A DNA stretch of 64,000 bases from JBBRMW01 sp965246845 (GTDB lineage: Bacteria > Chloroflexota > Anaerolineae > Aggregatilineales > UBA2796). Where the stretch lies: assembly GCA_965246845.1 (NCBI GenBank), contig CBDFFR010000012.1, forward strand, positions 496,001 to 560,000. The letters run 5' to 3'. The position numbers and the translations under genes were made by a program. Under the pieces are notes generated by a model. The model did not search any database and was not told where the DNA came from. It worked only from the letters and a program-made list of their open reading frames with translations. Positions within the stretch are counted from its first letter, which is position 1. Each line of letters opens with the position of its first letter. Positions 27,562 to 36,870 of the stretch are shown here, one piece after another.

Positions 27562-27990
27562 ATGACCGCACAAGACATCGCGCGCTACGCAGAGCAGGTC
27601 CAGGTCCAATATCCAACCTCGGATGGTGCGGAGTTGTACAAGATCGCAGAAATTGTCCCACGCCATCTGCGCACCGTTTTCGAGGTCGTGTTAGGTGATG
27701 CCTTCACGCCCTACTTTGAGGAAGTGCTGCGACGCAAGCAAGACCCGCCAGAACGTCCCATCTCCGACATTCTGGCGGTTGTACTTGCCAAACGGCTTTG
27801 TCTCAGTCGCGAAGCTCTACGAAGGCTACAAGCACGCCTGCGCGATGGGTCACGAAATGCCCTTCCTGACGGCGTTGCACGACCAGAACACGAAAGCGAT
27901 TGACACCTCAAGGGGATGGTCGCAGGCAAATACATACGCGAGTACGTGGTCATTCAGCACCTCTCAAGAGGCAGACAAAAGTATCAGTGA
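27562..27990 (+). pseudogene. Decayed gene of unknown function, two compensating frameshifts
   Basis: The frame from ATG 27562 reads MTAQDIARYAEQVQVQYP and on to ERPISDILAVVLAK. Near 27790 it passes to another frame, GFVSVAKLYEGYKHACAMGHE and FLTALHDQNTKAID. Near 27903 it returns to the first, LKGMVAGKYIREYVVIQHLSRG, ending with TGA 27988-27990. Joined, this gives a hydrophilic protein of about 143 residues. I do not recognise the family. Two shifts in one small gene beside IS scraps point to decay rather than error. The stretch 27991-28224 shows no convincing gene. Confidence 0.45.
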
Positions 27991-28224
27991 CAAAACTTCA
28001 TTTTGAGTTTAGAGCTTTCTATTCTGACTCGTAATGGAAGATGTCGAAACCAACTTCACGCCATTATATTCTACAAGCACAAGTCGATAGGTTCAGCTTT
28101 AGGCGTCAGTACATCGAACGCTCGCTCATGGAAACAGCGAAGCGGTTTACCATACGAGACCTCCAAACTAGCGCCAGACCAGATACAATCTGCGTTATTC
28201 GGCAATTTAGGCGGTAACTTCCTC

Positions 28225-28830
28225 ATGCCCTTCCAGCTAAGTTTATTTGCTTGGCGCTCTCCTTTCACTGTTGTATCTCCTCTGTCGCTAGAAGAATGTG
28301 TAGTTCGCCTTCAAAATCGCGACGAACCCACCCGCTTGATTGCCTTTAGAAGTCCCTTGAAGATCGAAGTGACTACATTGGGTACAAACACATTTCAATT
28401 TCTGATGAGGCGCGACAGTGGGCGTAATATAGTCGTTGAAACAGTTGGGGTACTGGATCGGCATAACTCAAGTACGATTGTGGCAGGCGAAAGCAGGTTT
28501 GAACGACTAACAGTTATAACGGCTCTCATTACATTAGGCGTGCTTGTGCCGATCATTACCCCTCGATTTGGAATTCAAACGGCGGGGTTTGCGATCATAT
28601 TCGTTCTCGTTGGTTCTGCTCTGATGATACGTTCATGTCGGCATTTAAAGGCTGAGTTGTTTAAACTTCTCGAAGTATCCAGTCAGACAAATCAAGACGT
28701 AGTACACACCATATTGAAGCCGCAGGTAGTCTATCGTCCAACACCACGAACACGTTTTCGGAAATTAATCTCAATTATTGTGTATGTAATATTTCTTGTA
28801 TTGATAGCAAGTGTATTTCTCATGCACTGA
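28225..28830 (+). CDS. Small membrane protein of unknown function
   Basis: From ATG 28225 the protein has 201 residues. The N-terminal part SPLSLEECVVRLQNRDE precedes a beta-rich stretch (LIAFRSPLKIEVTTLGTNTFQF). Two adjacent membrane helices lie near 95-140 (VITALITLGVLVPII, AGFAIIFVLVGSALMI). A soluble loop and a C-terminal membrane helix (LISIIVYVIFLVLIASVFL) follow. The open frame reaches 28003, but the extra 74 residues look non-coding. The gene stands alone between IS scraps and a convergent gene. AT content is higher than in its neighbours. I cannot assign a function. Confidence 0.55.
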   Translation: MPFQLSLFAWRSPFTVVSPLSLEECVVRLQNRDEPTRLIAFRSPLKIEVTTLGTNTFQFLMRRDSGRNIVVETVGVLDRHNSSTIVAGESRFERLTVITALITLGVLVPIITPRFGIQTAGFAIIFVLVGSALMIRSCRHLKAELFKLLEVSSQTNQDVVHTILKPQVVYRPTPRTRFRKLISIIVYVIFLVLIASVFLMH

Positions 28831-28880
28831 TGTAGTAAGTGATATTGTGTAATTGGAAAACATCTCGAATATAATTATTT

Positions 28881-29633
28881 TCACAATTTAAACGGCAGCA
28901 TCGAACGGCAACCTGGATAACTCGCACAGCCCCAAAACTGCCCACCCGCATTCGCGCCGCTCTTGGCCGTCCGCAGGACCATCTCCCCGCCGCATTTGGG
29001 ACAACGCGGCGACCCTTGCGGTGTTGGCGCTGAGATGGAAGGCAACTCCGCTCGGACCGGGACCGCTTGGACGAGGGAAACAGGTACAGCACTCAAGTAG
29101 GGCGCAACCTGTACCTCTGTCTCTCCTACTGTATAGCTCCGCTTCGCTGGAACATGCAAAATGGGAAGCCCCGCAGCTTGATAGACTTTATCAATGAATT
29201 CGTCGCGAGCTTGCCGATCTGCACGCTGATGGCTTTTATCATCCAGTTCGATACCCACAAGCGGGCGCATAGTTTTCGGATCACACAGCAGAAAATCAAT
29301 GTGCTTACGGTCGATCTTGTTTGTGAAAATACGGTAACGGCTCTGATCGTCACTTTTGACCATGCAGATGTCACCCAAGCCGACCTTCGCATTCACCACC
29401 GCGCGTTCGCCGACAGCCAACTTCAACGTCTCATAGAAACACAGTTCCGCAGGCGACAGCAGCGCCGGACGCAAATGATACGGAAACTCTGGCGACTGTT
29501 GCCCGGCGGCTTCGCTCTTGCCCGCGAGCAAATCCGCAATCCAGTTCACAATATCATCCACAGCCTCTTGCGGAAGCCCGAAGGCGCGCAGCACGTTTCG
29601 TAAAATGCCAAATCTTGTCTCGGATGCCATCAA
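28881..29633 (-). CDS. DUF2726 nuclease-like domain with C-terminal zinc ribbon
   Basis: The 250-residue protein has a DUF2726 region (about 60-160): SPAELCFYETLKLAVGERAVV, then IDFLLCDPKTMRPLVGIELDDKSH, where D..E.D.K-type residues suggest a PD-(D/E)XK nuclease-like fold. The C-terminus (210-245) is a topoisomerase-type zinc ribbon, CPKCGGEMVLRTAKSGANAG then FWGCASYPGCRSM, with four Cys for one zinc. DUF2726 proteins are thought to act on DNA, but I know of no proven reaction. It lies divergent from the type IIG gene 150 bases away; a role in foreign-DNA processing is inference. Confidence 0.75.
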   Translation of the reverse strand: MMASETRFGILRNVLRAFGLPQEAVDDIVNWIADLLAGKSEAAGQQSPEFPYHLRPALLSPAELCFYETLKLAVGERAVVNAKVGLGDICMVKSDDQSRYRIFTNKIDRKHIDFLLCDPKTMRPLVGIELDDKSHQRADRQARDEFIDKVYQAAGLPILHVPAKRSYTVGETEVQVAPYLSAVPVSLVQAVPVRAELPSISAPTPQGSPRCPKCGGEMVLRTAKSGANAGGQFWGCASYPGCRSMLPFKL

Positions 29634-29783
29634 TTTCCACTCGCGTTTTGTCCCTATTTTATGGCGTGCGATGTGTACCTGTACTCACCTGTCGTATTAA
29701 ACTCGTAACGATTCCCCAACTCGGTCACACGCCCCCGCCGAACGCGGTAAACTACCGCCACTAAATATTCTCTGAAGCACATC

Positions 29784-32700
29784 ATGCCCAACGACTCGAT
29801 CACCTTCGCACACCTCGCCCTCCACACCGCCGTCGATGTTGTCACGCTCTTCGAGCGCCTCGGCTACCAACCCGGTGACGCGGACCCCTTCGAGGCCGAT
29901 GGGTTTGACGCATTCGACTTCACCACCCCCGAACGCGCCGACCTCGCGAAGCGTGACCTGCACACCGTCTACCTGCTCGAAACCCGCGACCCGCGCCCAT
30001 CCCACCTGCGCGGCATCGCTTATAACCTGCTCAGTCGCGGAACCTGCCTGCTCGTCGTCACCTCCGATTATCGCGAAGTTGCCTTCATCGACCCGCGCTT
30101 CGCAGGCTCCGCCACAAAATCCAGCCTGCGCCTCAACAAACTCAAACTCGTCACGGGCGACCCCACCCGCCACGATGTCGATACCGTGAGCGCCCTCGCC
30201 GCATGGAACCGGGGCGGCATCCAAGTCTACGATGCGCAGCGCGACGCCTTCAGCGTGACCGCTCTCACCCGCAAGTTCGACCGCCAGTACAGCGATTTCT
30301 TCAAGGCTGTCATCGAAGCCGCCCGCCAGTACAACCCCGGCGTTCGCGAATTCCACGAACCCGACAAGCTGCGCGCCTTCGCCCAACGCCTGCTCGGACG
30401 CCTGAAGTTCCTCTACTTCCTCCAGCGCAAGGGCTGGCTCGCGGGCAGGCAGCGTTTCCTCATCGAACAATACCGCCTCTGCATGTTGCGCCACGACGCA
30501 GATAACACCCCGCCGAACATCGAGACCTTCCACTATTACACGGAAGTCCTCGCCCCGCTCTTCTTCGAGACCATGAACACCCCGCCCGACCGCCGCACCT
30601 TACCCGCATGGACGCGCGGCTGGGAAACAATCCCCTACCTCAACGGCGGCCTCTTCGACCCTACCCGCGACCCCGCCGGGACAATTCTCCTCTCCGATGC
30701 GCTCTTCGACCCGATGGGCGACACGGGCATTCTCGCTTTCCTCAACCGGTACAACTTCACCATCAGCGAGGACACCCCGCTCGAACTCGATGTCGCGGTG
30801 GACCCCGAAATGTTGGGCAAAGTCTTTGAGAATCAGCTCGAAGCGCAGGATCGCGGGCAATCCGGCTCCTTCTACACCCCACGCGTGATCGTCGCCTATA
30901 TGTGTCAGGAAGCGCTCGCCGGCTACCTTGCGACCCGCGCCGATGTTCGCCGCGACCGTGCGCAAGCCCTCTTCGACGCCGAGCAACCTACCGCGCTCAC
31001 CCCCGCCGAAGCAGACCGCATCTCCGCCGCCCTCGACACGCTCACCGTCCTTGATCCCGCCGTCGGTTCCGGCAGCTTCCTGATCGGCATGATGACCGAA
31101 ATTCTGCGCCTGCGCCGCGCCTGCGCCTTCGCCAACGGAGTCGCCATCACGCCCGCGCAGATTGCCGATTGGAAGGAAGCCATCATCCGCGACACGCTCT
31201 ACGGCGTGGACCTCAAATCGGAAGCCGTCGAAGTCGCGCAGCTTCGTCTATGGCTTGCTCTCGTCGTGGATCAAACGCTCGAACAAGCCCGCCCGCTCCC
31301 CAACCTCGAATACAAGCTGATGGTTGGCGACAGCCTGATCGAAACGCTGGATGGCGAACCGATCCTCACCGCTGGCTCCGAGTCGCTCTTCGCCGCTGAC
31401 CCGCAAGCGCTCGTCCAGCAAAACCTGATCGGCGCGGCTGTCCAAAGCAAAATGGCGCTCTTCGACTCCGAAACTGCCGTGCAGCGTTCCCGCCAGAAAT
31501 TCGATGAACTACACCGCCGCTTTTTCCGCGCCAACCCCGATGAACGCCGCGAACTGCGCGCCGAAATCGCTATCCGCGAACGCGAGATCGCGCTCACCTC
31601 TCTGGGCGAAAAGACCGACGCTGCGCAGCAGCAGCGGGACGCCTTGGGCAAAAAGAGTGCCTTGCAGAACGGCGTCCTGTCCACAGCCGATAAGCGCAAA
31701 CTCTCCGCCGTCACGGAGAAACTCTCCCGCCTCACCGACATCGAAGCGCAGATGCGCGACCTGACGAAACCGCTCCCCTTCTTCCTATACCGTCTGCACT
31801 TCCACGCCGTCTTTGCAACGCGCGGCGGCTTCGACATCGTGGTCGTCAACCCGCCCTACGTCCGGCAGGAAGCGATCTCCGCGCTCAAACCCGAACTCGC
31901 CAAAGCCTACCCCGAAGTTTATGCCGGGACCGCCGATCTCTATGTCTATTTCTATGCCCGCGCGCTGACCCTGCTCCGCGACGGCGGCACGCTTGCCTTC
32001 ATCAGTCCCAACAAATTCTTCCGTGCGGGCTATGGCGCGAAACTGCGCGCGCACCTCGCCACCTTCGATGTACAGGAAATCACCGATTTTGGCGATCTTC
32101 CCGTTTTCGATACCGCGACCACCTACCCGATGGTAATCATCCTCGCCAAACAGCCGACGCGCCGCAAGACGCACTTCACCGCGCTCAAGACATGGCGGGA
32201 CGACCTCGACCTGCGCGCTGTCACTCAGGCAACCGGGCAAATCCTGCCCGCCTCTGCCATGAACGGCGCGGAGTGGACGCTCTCCGATAGCCGCGTGGCA
32301 GCGTTGCTCGAAAAGCTGCGCAAGGCCGGGACGCCGCTAGGGGAATATGTCGGCGGCAAGATGTATCGCGGCATCCTGACCGGGTTCAACGAGGCATTCG
32401 CCGTCGACCCGAAAAGCGCGGAACTCATCAAACCCTGGTTGCGTGGCAAGGATGTAAAACGGTGGCGGACTGAGCCACAAGACTTATTTTTGATTTTTGC
32501 TCGTCGCGGGATGCGGATCGATAACTATCCCGCTGTAAAGGCTCACCTCGAAAAATTTAAAGATCGCCTGATGCCGGGGATTAAAGGCGGTCGGAAAGCG
32601 GGTAGTTACCAATGGTACGAGGTACAAGACAACATTGCATATTATGCCGAATTTGATAAATCGAAAATTGTGTACCCTGATATTGCGAACAACATGCGCT

Positions 32701-33099
32701 TTAGCATTGATACAAGTGGTGCATTCTATGCAAACACCGCATATTTCTTGCCAAGTGATGACTTCTATCTGCTAGGTTTGTTGAATTCAAGTATTGCTGA
32801 ATGGTTCTACAAAGAACTGTCAGATGAAATCAGGGGTGGCTATTTACGTTTTTTCACTCAATATGTCGAACAAATTCCCATCCCCAACCCACCCGACCCA
32901 CTCCGCGCCCAAATCGGACCTCGCGCGTGCGTGCCTCGCGGCGGCGAACGATGCGGCGCGGTTGCCGAAGTTGGAAGCGCAGTTGAACGCGTCGGTCTAT
33001 GCGGCCTATGGGTTGACGGAGGAGGAAATCGCGCTGGTAGAGGGGACGGCGGGCGCACCGAATGCAGTTGATGCCCCCTCAAGCGTAGATGAAGAATGA
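29784..33099 (+). CDS. Type IIG restriction-modification protein, C-terminus frameshifted
   Basis: One long polypeptide of about 1100 residues has the Eco57I-like layout. An N-terminal nuclease-type region comes first. A helical region (LKFLYFLQRKGWLAG) and the GSFYTPR motif near 360 follow. Methyltransferase motif I, LDPAVGSGSFLIGMM, lies near 424 and motif IV, VVNPPYVRQEA, near 688, and a TaqI-like specificity domain (FFTQYVEQIPIPNPP) ends it. It would methylate adenine and cut unmodified DNA. Around 32900-32920 the frame changes: the family-like tail (SDLARACLAAANDAARLPKL, NASVYAAYGLTEEEIALVEG) lies in frame +1 and ends at 33099, while the original frame stops at 33071. The catalytic parts are intact. 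The shift may be real decay or a sequencing indel. Confidence 0.85.
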
Positions 33100-33125
33100 C
33101 CATCGACTGATTGCAACAAAATAAA

Positions 33126-33149
33126 ATGGGGCAAATAACTTTGCCCCAT
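33126..33149 (-). terminator. Terminator of the secreted SH3-like gene
   Basis: ATGGGGCAAA (33126-33135) pairs with TTTGCCCCAT (33140-33149). On the minus strand it is followed by TTTATTTTG. It lies about 40 bases after the stop at 33191 and may also stop transcripts from the restriction gene. Confidence 0.75.
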
Positions 33150-33190
33150 CACACGAAATTATACTTGAGTCGATTTTACGCTGTGCGCGA

Positions 33191-33817
33191 TCAGCCTACG
33201 CACTTCGTCGGGACATAACCCGTCCGTATGCCACCTGCGAAGAGTTCAGTCCATGCCACACCGTTTTTTGCGATGATCGGCTTGAGATTTACGTACCATG
33301 TCTGCCCGCCCTTGATGCGTGCGCCGGGAACGGCCTGCCCTGCCGGTGCATCGAAGACCGAGACATCGCAGGTGATGGTACGTAGCGCGAACCCAACCGG
33401 GATCGGGGGACCCGGAATGACGGCGACAGAGCCGGAACACACGAAGGAGAAGCTGAAGCTCGTGCTGCCATAGCTCAGGGTGACGTTGATCGTAGTGCTG
33501 CTAGGCAGCGGGAAGAATGCGTTTTGCGTCCCACCAGAATTGCTGTTGAACAATCCCCAGTCTGTCGGAAAGCTTTGTGTGCCGGTAAATTGCTCATCCA
33601 TGTAGATATTCCCACCTGCGCTGACGATGGTTCGGAAGGTTTGCGATCCCGTGAGATCGCTGGTCCAGTTGAAGTCCGTAGCACCATTAGTACAACCGAT
33701 ACTATTGAAGCTCAGGAAAGAACTCGATGCGGCATGAGCAGGGTGTACTCCGGTGTTGAGGAGCATCAAGGCGACGACGAAGCTAAGGACGAAAAAGAAC
33801 CCGACTTTGTGTTTCAT
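33191..33817 (-). CDS. Secreted protein with C-terminal SH3-like domain
   Basis: The 208-residue product has a signal peptide (KVGFFFVLSFVVALMLLNTG ... AHA). A beta-rich domain with two Cys (FNSIGCTNGATDFNW ... FSFVCSGS) follows, akin in style to the domains of the secreted protein at 6852. After a Pro-rich hinge, residues 150-208 (CDVSVFDAPAGQAVPGARI, TWYVNLKPI, AWTELFAGGIRTGYVPTKC) resemble a bacterial SH3 domain of the kind that binds cell-wall material. It stands alone with its own terminator. Extracellular location is clear; the ligand is not. Confidence 0.75.
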   Translation of the reverse strand: MKHKVGFFFVLSFVVALMLLNTGVHPAHAASSSFLSFNSIGCTNGATDFNWTSDLTGSQTFRTIVSAGGNIYMDEQFTGTQSFPTDWGLFNSNSGGTQNAFFPLPSSTTINVTLSYGSTSFSFSFVCSGSVAVIPGPPIPVGFALRTITCDVSVFDAPAGQAVPGARIKGGQTWYVNLKPIIAKNGVAWTELFAGGIRTGYVPTKCVG

Positions 33818-33903
33818 GAGAACTCCGTTAGATTAGCTGGTGACACACTCATTATACGCATAGCTAAACAGTGTGCAACTCAACATGACTACAAAACAAT
33901 ATC

Positions 33904-33993
33904 ATTGAACGGTGGTCTACGCGATGTCCGGGTTGACACCTGCGAAACTCGCGCTGGTGGAGGGGACGGCGGGCGCAACAATAGCAGTGGGGT
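33904..33993 (+). pseudogene. C-terminal relic of a second type IIG gene
   Basis: The frame VYAMSGLTPAKLALVEGTAG matches the tail of the upstream restriction gene (SVYAAYGLTEEEIALVEG). At DNA level 33931-33977 aligns without gaps to 33011-33057 with several differences clustered in the EEE/PAK codons. It ends at TAA 33991-33993, within the terminal repeat of the adjacent IS3 element. A diverged paralog, not a fresh duplication. Confidence 0.65.
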
Positions 33994-34002
33994 AACCAAC
34001 CC

Positions 34003-34839
34003 CTAAATCGTACCATTCAAAAGTAGAGTATTGGCGGCGAAAGCGTGCGGCGAGAGGCCGCCTAGTGCTTCATGCGGACGAACGGAATTGTAGGTGGGCA
34101 GCCACTCAGCAACGATGCTGCGGACCTCGGAGAGAAGGTTGAACAGGTAGCTGTCGAGGACTTCCTGCCGGAAAGTGCGGTTAAAGCGCTCGATGAACGC
34201 ATTCTGGGCCGGACGACCGGGCTGAATGAACTGTAAGACGACGCTGTGCTGTTGCGCCCAGGCAGCCAGCGTGGACGACACGAACTCAGGGCCGTTGTCA
34301 ACGCGGATGCGCTGCGGGTAGCCACGCTCGGCAGCGATGGCATCCAGCACACGCGTGACGCGCAGCGCGGGGAGTGAAGCATCGACCTCGATAGCCAGTG
34401 CTTCGCGGTTGAAGTCGTCGATGACATTGAGCGTGCGAAAACGGCGTCCACTGGTCAGTGCATCGCTCATGAAGTCCATCGACCAGCAGGTGTTGGGCTG
34501 CGCTGGCTGCAGCAGCGGATTGGCAACTCGTTTGGGCAACCGCTTACGTGGCTGGATGCGCAGATTGAGTTTCATGGCACAGTACACCCGATGCACCCGT
34601 TTATGGTTCCAGAGATGGCCTTGGCTGCGTAGCCAATCGTACAACTTGCGACAGCCCCAGCGCGGTTGTGCGTTGGCAATCGGCAGCAACGTGCTGACAA
34701 TGACCGCATCTCCGTCGCGTTTTTTGGTGTACCGATACATGTTCCGACTCACTCCGATGAGGCGGCACGCCCGTCGCTCGCTGAACAGATAGGTACTCCG
34801 CACCCCGTCCACCAGCTCACGTTGCACGTCCGCCTTCAT
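34003..34839 (-). CDS. IS3-family transposase orfB (catalytic part)
   Basis: The frame carries the HTH_21 domain (SERRACRLIGVSRNMYRY) and the rve core with WSMDFMSDAL (Asp), RVDNGPEFVS (Asp) and FIERFNRTFRQEVLD (Glu, DDE complete). The C-terminus NSVRPHEALGGLSP is typical. The ATG at 34839 overlaps the orfA stop by four bases, and a GAAAAAAAG tract just before it offers a -1 slip site for an OrfAB fusion. The gene looks intact. Confidence 0.88.
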   Translation of the reverse strand: MKADVQRELVDGVRSTYLFSERRACRLIGVSRNMYRYTKKRDGDAVIVSTLLPIANAQPRWGCRKLYDWLRSQGHLWNHKRVHRVYCAMKLNLRIQPRKRLPKRVANPLLQPAQPNTCWSMDFMSDALTSGRRFRTLNVIDDFNREALAIEVDASLPALRVTRVLDAIAAERGYPQRIRVDNGPEFVSSTLAAWAQQHSVVLQFIQPGRPAQNAFIERFNRTFRQEVLDSYLFNLLSEVRSIVAEWLPTYNSVRPHEALGGLSPHAFAANTLLLNGTI

Positions 34840-35102
34840 AGCTTTTTTTCCACCACCTCTTTGAGAATTTGGTGGTCCAGACTCAACTCTGCGTACATCC
34901 GCTTGAGCCGTCGGTTTTCCTCCTCCAGCTCGCGCAGCCGCTTTACATCCGAGCTTTCCATCCCACCGTACTTCGCCTTCCACTTGTAAAATGTGGCTTG
35001 GCTCACTCCTTGCTCCCGGCAGATGTCGGCTACTTTTAGTCCCGCCTCCGCCTGCTTGAGTAGTCCGATGATTTGATGTTCGCTGAACCGTGATGTTTTC
35101 AT
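34836..35102 (-). CDS. IS3-family transposase orfA
   Basis: This 88-residue protein contains the HTH_8-type DNA-binding domain (FSEHQIIGLLKQAEAGLKVA, GVSQATFYKWKAKYGG) followed by a leucine-zipper-like coiled coil (LRELEEENRRLKRMYAELS). It binds the element ends. Its last codons lie in the A7 slip region that allows fusion to OrfB. Confidence 0.88.
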   Translation of the reverse strand: MKTSRFSEHQIIGLLKQAEAGLKVADICREQGVSQATFYKWKAKYGGMESSDVKRLRELEEENRRLKRMYAELSLDHQILKEVVEKKL

Positions 35103-35141
35103 GTCGAGTTTCCCTTGCCCTTTCAGTTTAGCTGGAAAACT

Positions 35142-36593
35142 CTACTTTTGCGTGGTCCTAATTTGGGGTTGGTTACCCTCTGCCCTTTTTTCGGGTCCAA
35201 GTGCGTGAATAATGTAATCGTATTTGCTCAAGTTGAAGGTATGATACTTGGCATGAATTAAGCCAGTGTATGTTCCCCAAAGTGTAGGAGTATGTCCATC
35301 TTTCATGGTTTTCTGATCTATCCGAGACGAAACTTGTTCAATGTAACTTGACCATTTATCATCCAAGCTCAAGGGACCGGACTTATTCAATGTTCCTGCA
35401 TCATTTCCCAAACTCGATATTATTACTAAGGCTGCACTTACAGAAAATGAGAAGAAAAGGAGATACGTAGTTATGTACAATAATTTAGATTTTAAGGTCA
35501 AAATCTTTAGCCAATAACTACTGCGTTTCTCGTTGTTCCAAATCAATATACATACTGTGATGATAATTGTGCGCCACCAAGTACTCAGATAATCTTGAAC
35601 TTGATAGCCAAAATAGGATGTTGCGGACAACAAACCATAAATCGAGAGCATTAGCAATCCGGCAAACACTTCAGGGGAACGTACTACGTTTGATCGCGTC
35701 GTATCGCGCACAATCGTAAAGATGATGAGGACAAATATAAGCAATGGAGCCATAAAACTTAGCTGAAGCAAGTCTGTCGGCCTTGAAATAAAGTAGTGCG
35801 GTGGAGTGCCAAAATACCAGAATTGGTCCTTTGTAACTTGCAGCACATTAAAATCGAGAGTTGCTAAAGCACCAGAGAATCCGTTGCTTAATATTGATAA
35901 TGTCCCAAAAACTGTGATGACTGCTACCAGTATGGTACTTAGGAGAGAAATTATTTTGTTTAGGACAACTCGTTGGCGTTTCCAGCGCGCGAGCGCAAAA
36001 AACATAAACTGTGCTGTAGACCAAGCAATTATTAATGCTATACCCTGTTCAGTACTCATCACCATAGATAAACCCAAACAGATCCCAAGAGCAATAGATT
36101 TAGTAAACCCTTGAATGCGGGAGCTATAAACTAAAGCAAAAGTAAGCAAAGGGATAGTTCCACGCAGTCCCAAAAGGGAATTACCAGGAAGCACGAGCCC
36201 TCCACCTACAGCATATATATTTATATAGCCATAGAGCAGCAAAACAAACAAAACTAGGCGGCGCATGCCAGTATCTGAAAAACATGCGTGCACAACTGTA
36301 AGTGAGGTGCAAAAGAAGGCTGCGATTGACAAAACGTTACGTGCGATTTCCGAAGCAAATATTGTGCGTCCAAACAGCACATAAAATGGATAATGAAGAT
36401 ATGGAATACCCTTGCCATGAAAAAATTCTATGGGCAATCCTGCATCTATGCGGCGAAGAGGATTCAAAATTTGGAAAGCACCATCCGCGTAAAACCCATG
36501 AAAAACTAGAATGTTGTTAACGCCAGCGGCGATAATCCCTATCGATATGAGGAGATTGAATACCCAAAGTGTTTTACGGAAACGAATCGGCAT
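35142..36593 (-). CDS. Multi-spanning membrane protein, glycosyltransferase-like, 3' end replaced by an IS
   Basis: The 483-residue protein has ten or more hydrophobic helices. Residues LVFHGFYADGAFQILNPL and GKGIPYLHYPFYVLFGR follow helix 1; the acidic residue in the first outer loop recalls polyprenyl-phosphate sugar-dependent glycosyltransferases (GT39/GT83-like), but no signature is decisive. The last 13-15 codons (GNQPQIRTTQK) are encoded by the end of the adjacent IS3 element, so the natural C-terminus is lost. The gene is visibly AT-richer than the repair genes downstream, which suggests transfer. A truncated gene ends five bases upstream of its start, so both came from one operon, perhaps for a surface polysaccharide. 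Confidence 0.6.
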   Translation of the reverse strand: MPIRFRKTLWVFNLLISIGIIAAGVNNILVFHGFYADGAFQILNPLRRIDAGLPIEFFHGKGIPYLHYPFYVLFGRTIFASEIARNVLSIAAFFCTSLTVVHACFSDTGMRRLVLFVLLLYGYINIYAVGGGLVLPGNSLLGLRGTIPLLTFALVYSSRIQGFTKSIALGICLGLSMVMSTEQGIALIIAWSTAQFMFFALARWKRQRVVLNKIISLLSTILVAVITVFGTLSILSNGFSGALATLDFNVLQVTKDQFWYFGTPPHYFISRPTDLLQLSFMAPLLIFVLIIFTIVRDTTRSNVVRSPEVFAGLLMLSIYGLLSATSYFGYQVQDYLSTWWRTIIITVCILIWNNEKRSSYWLKILTLKSKLLYITTYLLFFSFSVSAALVIISSLGNDAGTLNKSGPLSLDDKWSSYIEQVSSRIDQKTMKDGHTPTLWGTYTGLIHAKYHTFNLSKYDYIIHALGPEKRAEGNQPQIRTTQK

Positions 36594-36597
36594 TGGT

Positions 36598-36801
36598 CTA
36601 TATCCGAGTAGAATGCAACAGCTGTGTATTATATCGCAACATCTTCCAAGCTATCCGACTGGGCTTATTATAAAGTTCTAACAACTTAATTAGGAGTAAC
36701 GCAGTGGAGGGAAGAACGAACGCGGTGTTAAAATTAAGACGCACAGCGTGGCGAACAATATATGCTTTGGCCTCAGCGTGAGAAATCCAATGTTGGTATG
36801 C
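36598..36801 (-). pseudogene. 3' fragment of a gene cut by the IS630 insertion
   Basis: On the minus strand an open frame (HAEAKAYIVRHAVRLNFNTA, later LLLIKLLELYNKPSRIAWKM) ends with TAG at 36600-36598, just before the start of the membrane-protein gene. Its 5' part was removed where the IS630 element begins at 36804. The fragment of about 67 residues could be the tail of a glycosyltransferase, but nothing diagnostic is present. Confidence 0.45.
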
Positions 36802-36870
36802 TAAGCCACTGAGCGAAAGTAATCCAAAAACTTGAGGCGGTTGGGATGGTAGGGGGTGTTTTGGTTAGTA

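Larger units (their letters stand above)
33991..35177 (-). mobile_element. IS3-family insertion sequence, apparently complete
   Basis: GGTAACCAACCCC at 33991-34003 is complemented at 35165-35177, and the ends continue to match imperfectly for about 25 more bases up to CAAAAGTAGAGT. The unit is about 1187 bp with orfA and orfB in the usual overlap. No target duplication was recognised, so the exact outer bases are uncertain. Confidence 0.75.

Noticed and set aside
28003..28224. N-terminal extension of the small membrane protein to 28003.
   Set aside because: The segment lacks a clear start signal and has a random-looking composition, while the later ATG at 28225 begins a protein-like sequence.
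33011..33057. The repeat of 33011-33057 at 33931-33977 as a fresh direct duplication.
   Set aside because: Differences cluster in several codons and the flanks align as protein but not as DNA, so it is a diverged paralogous tail.
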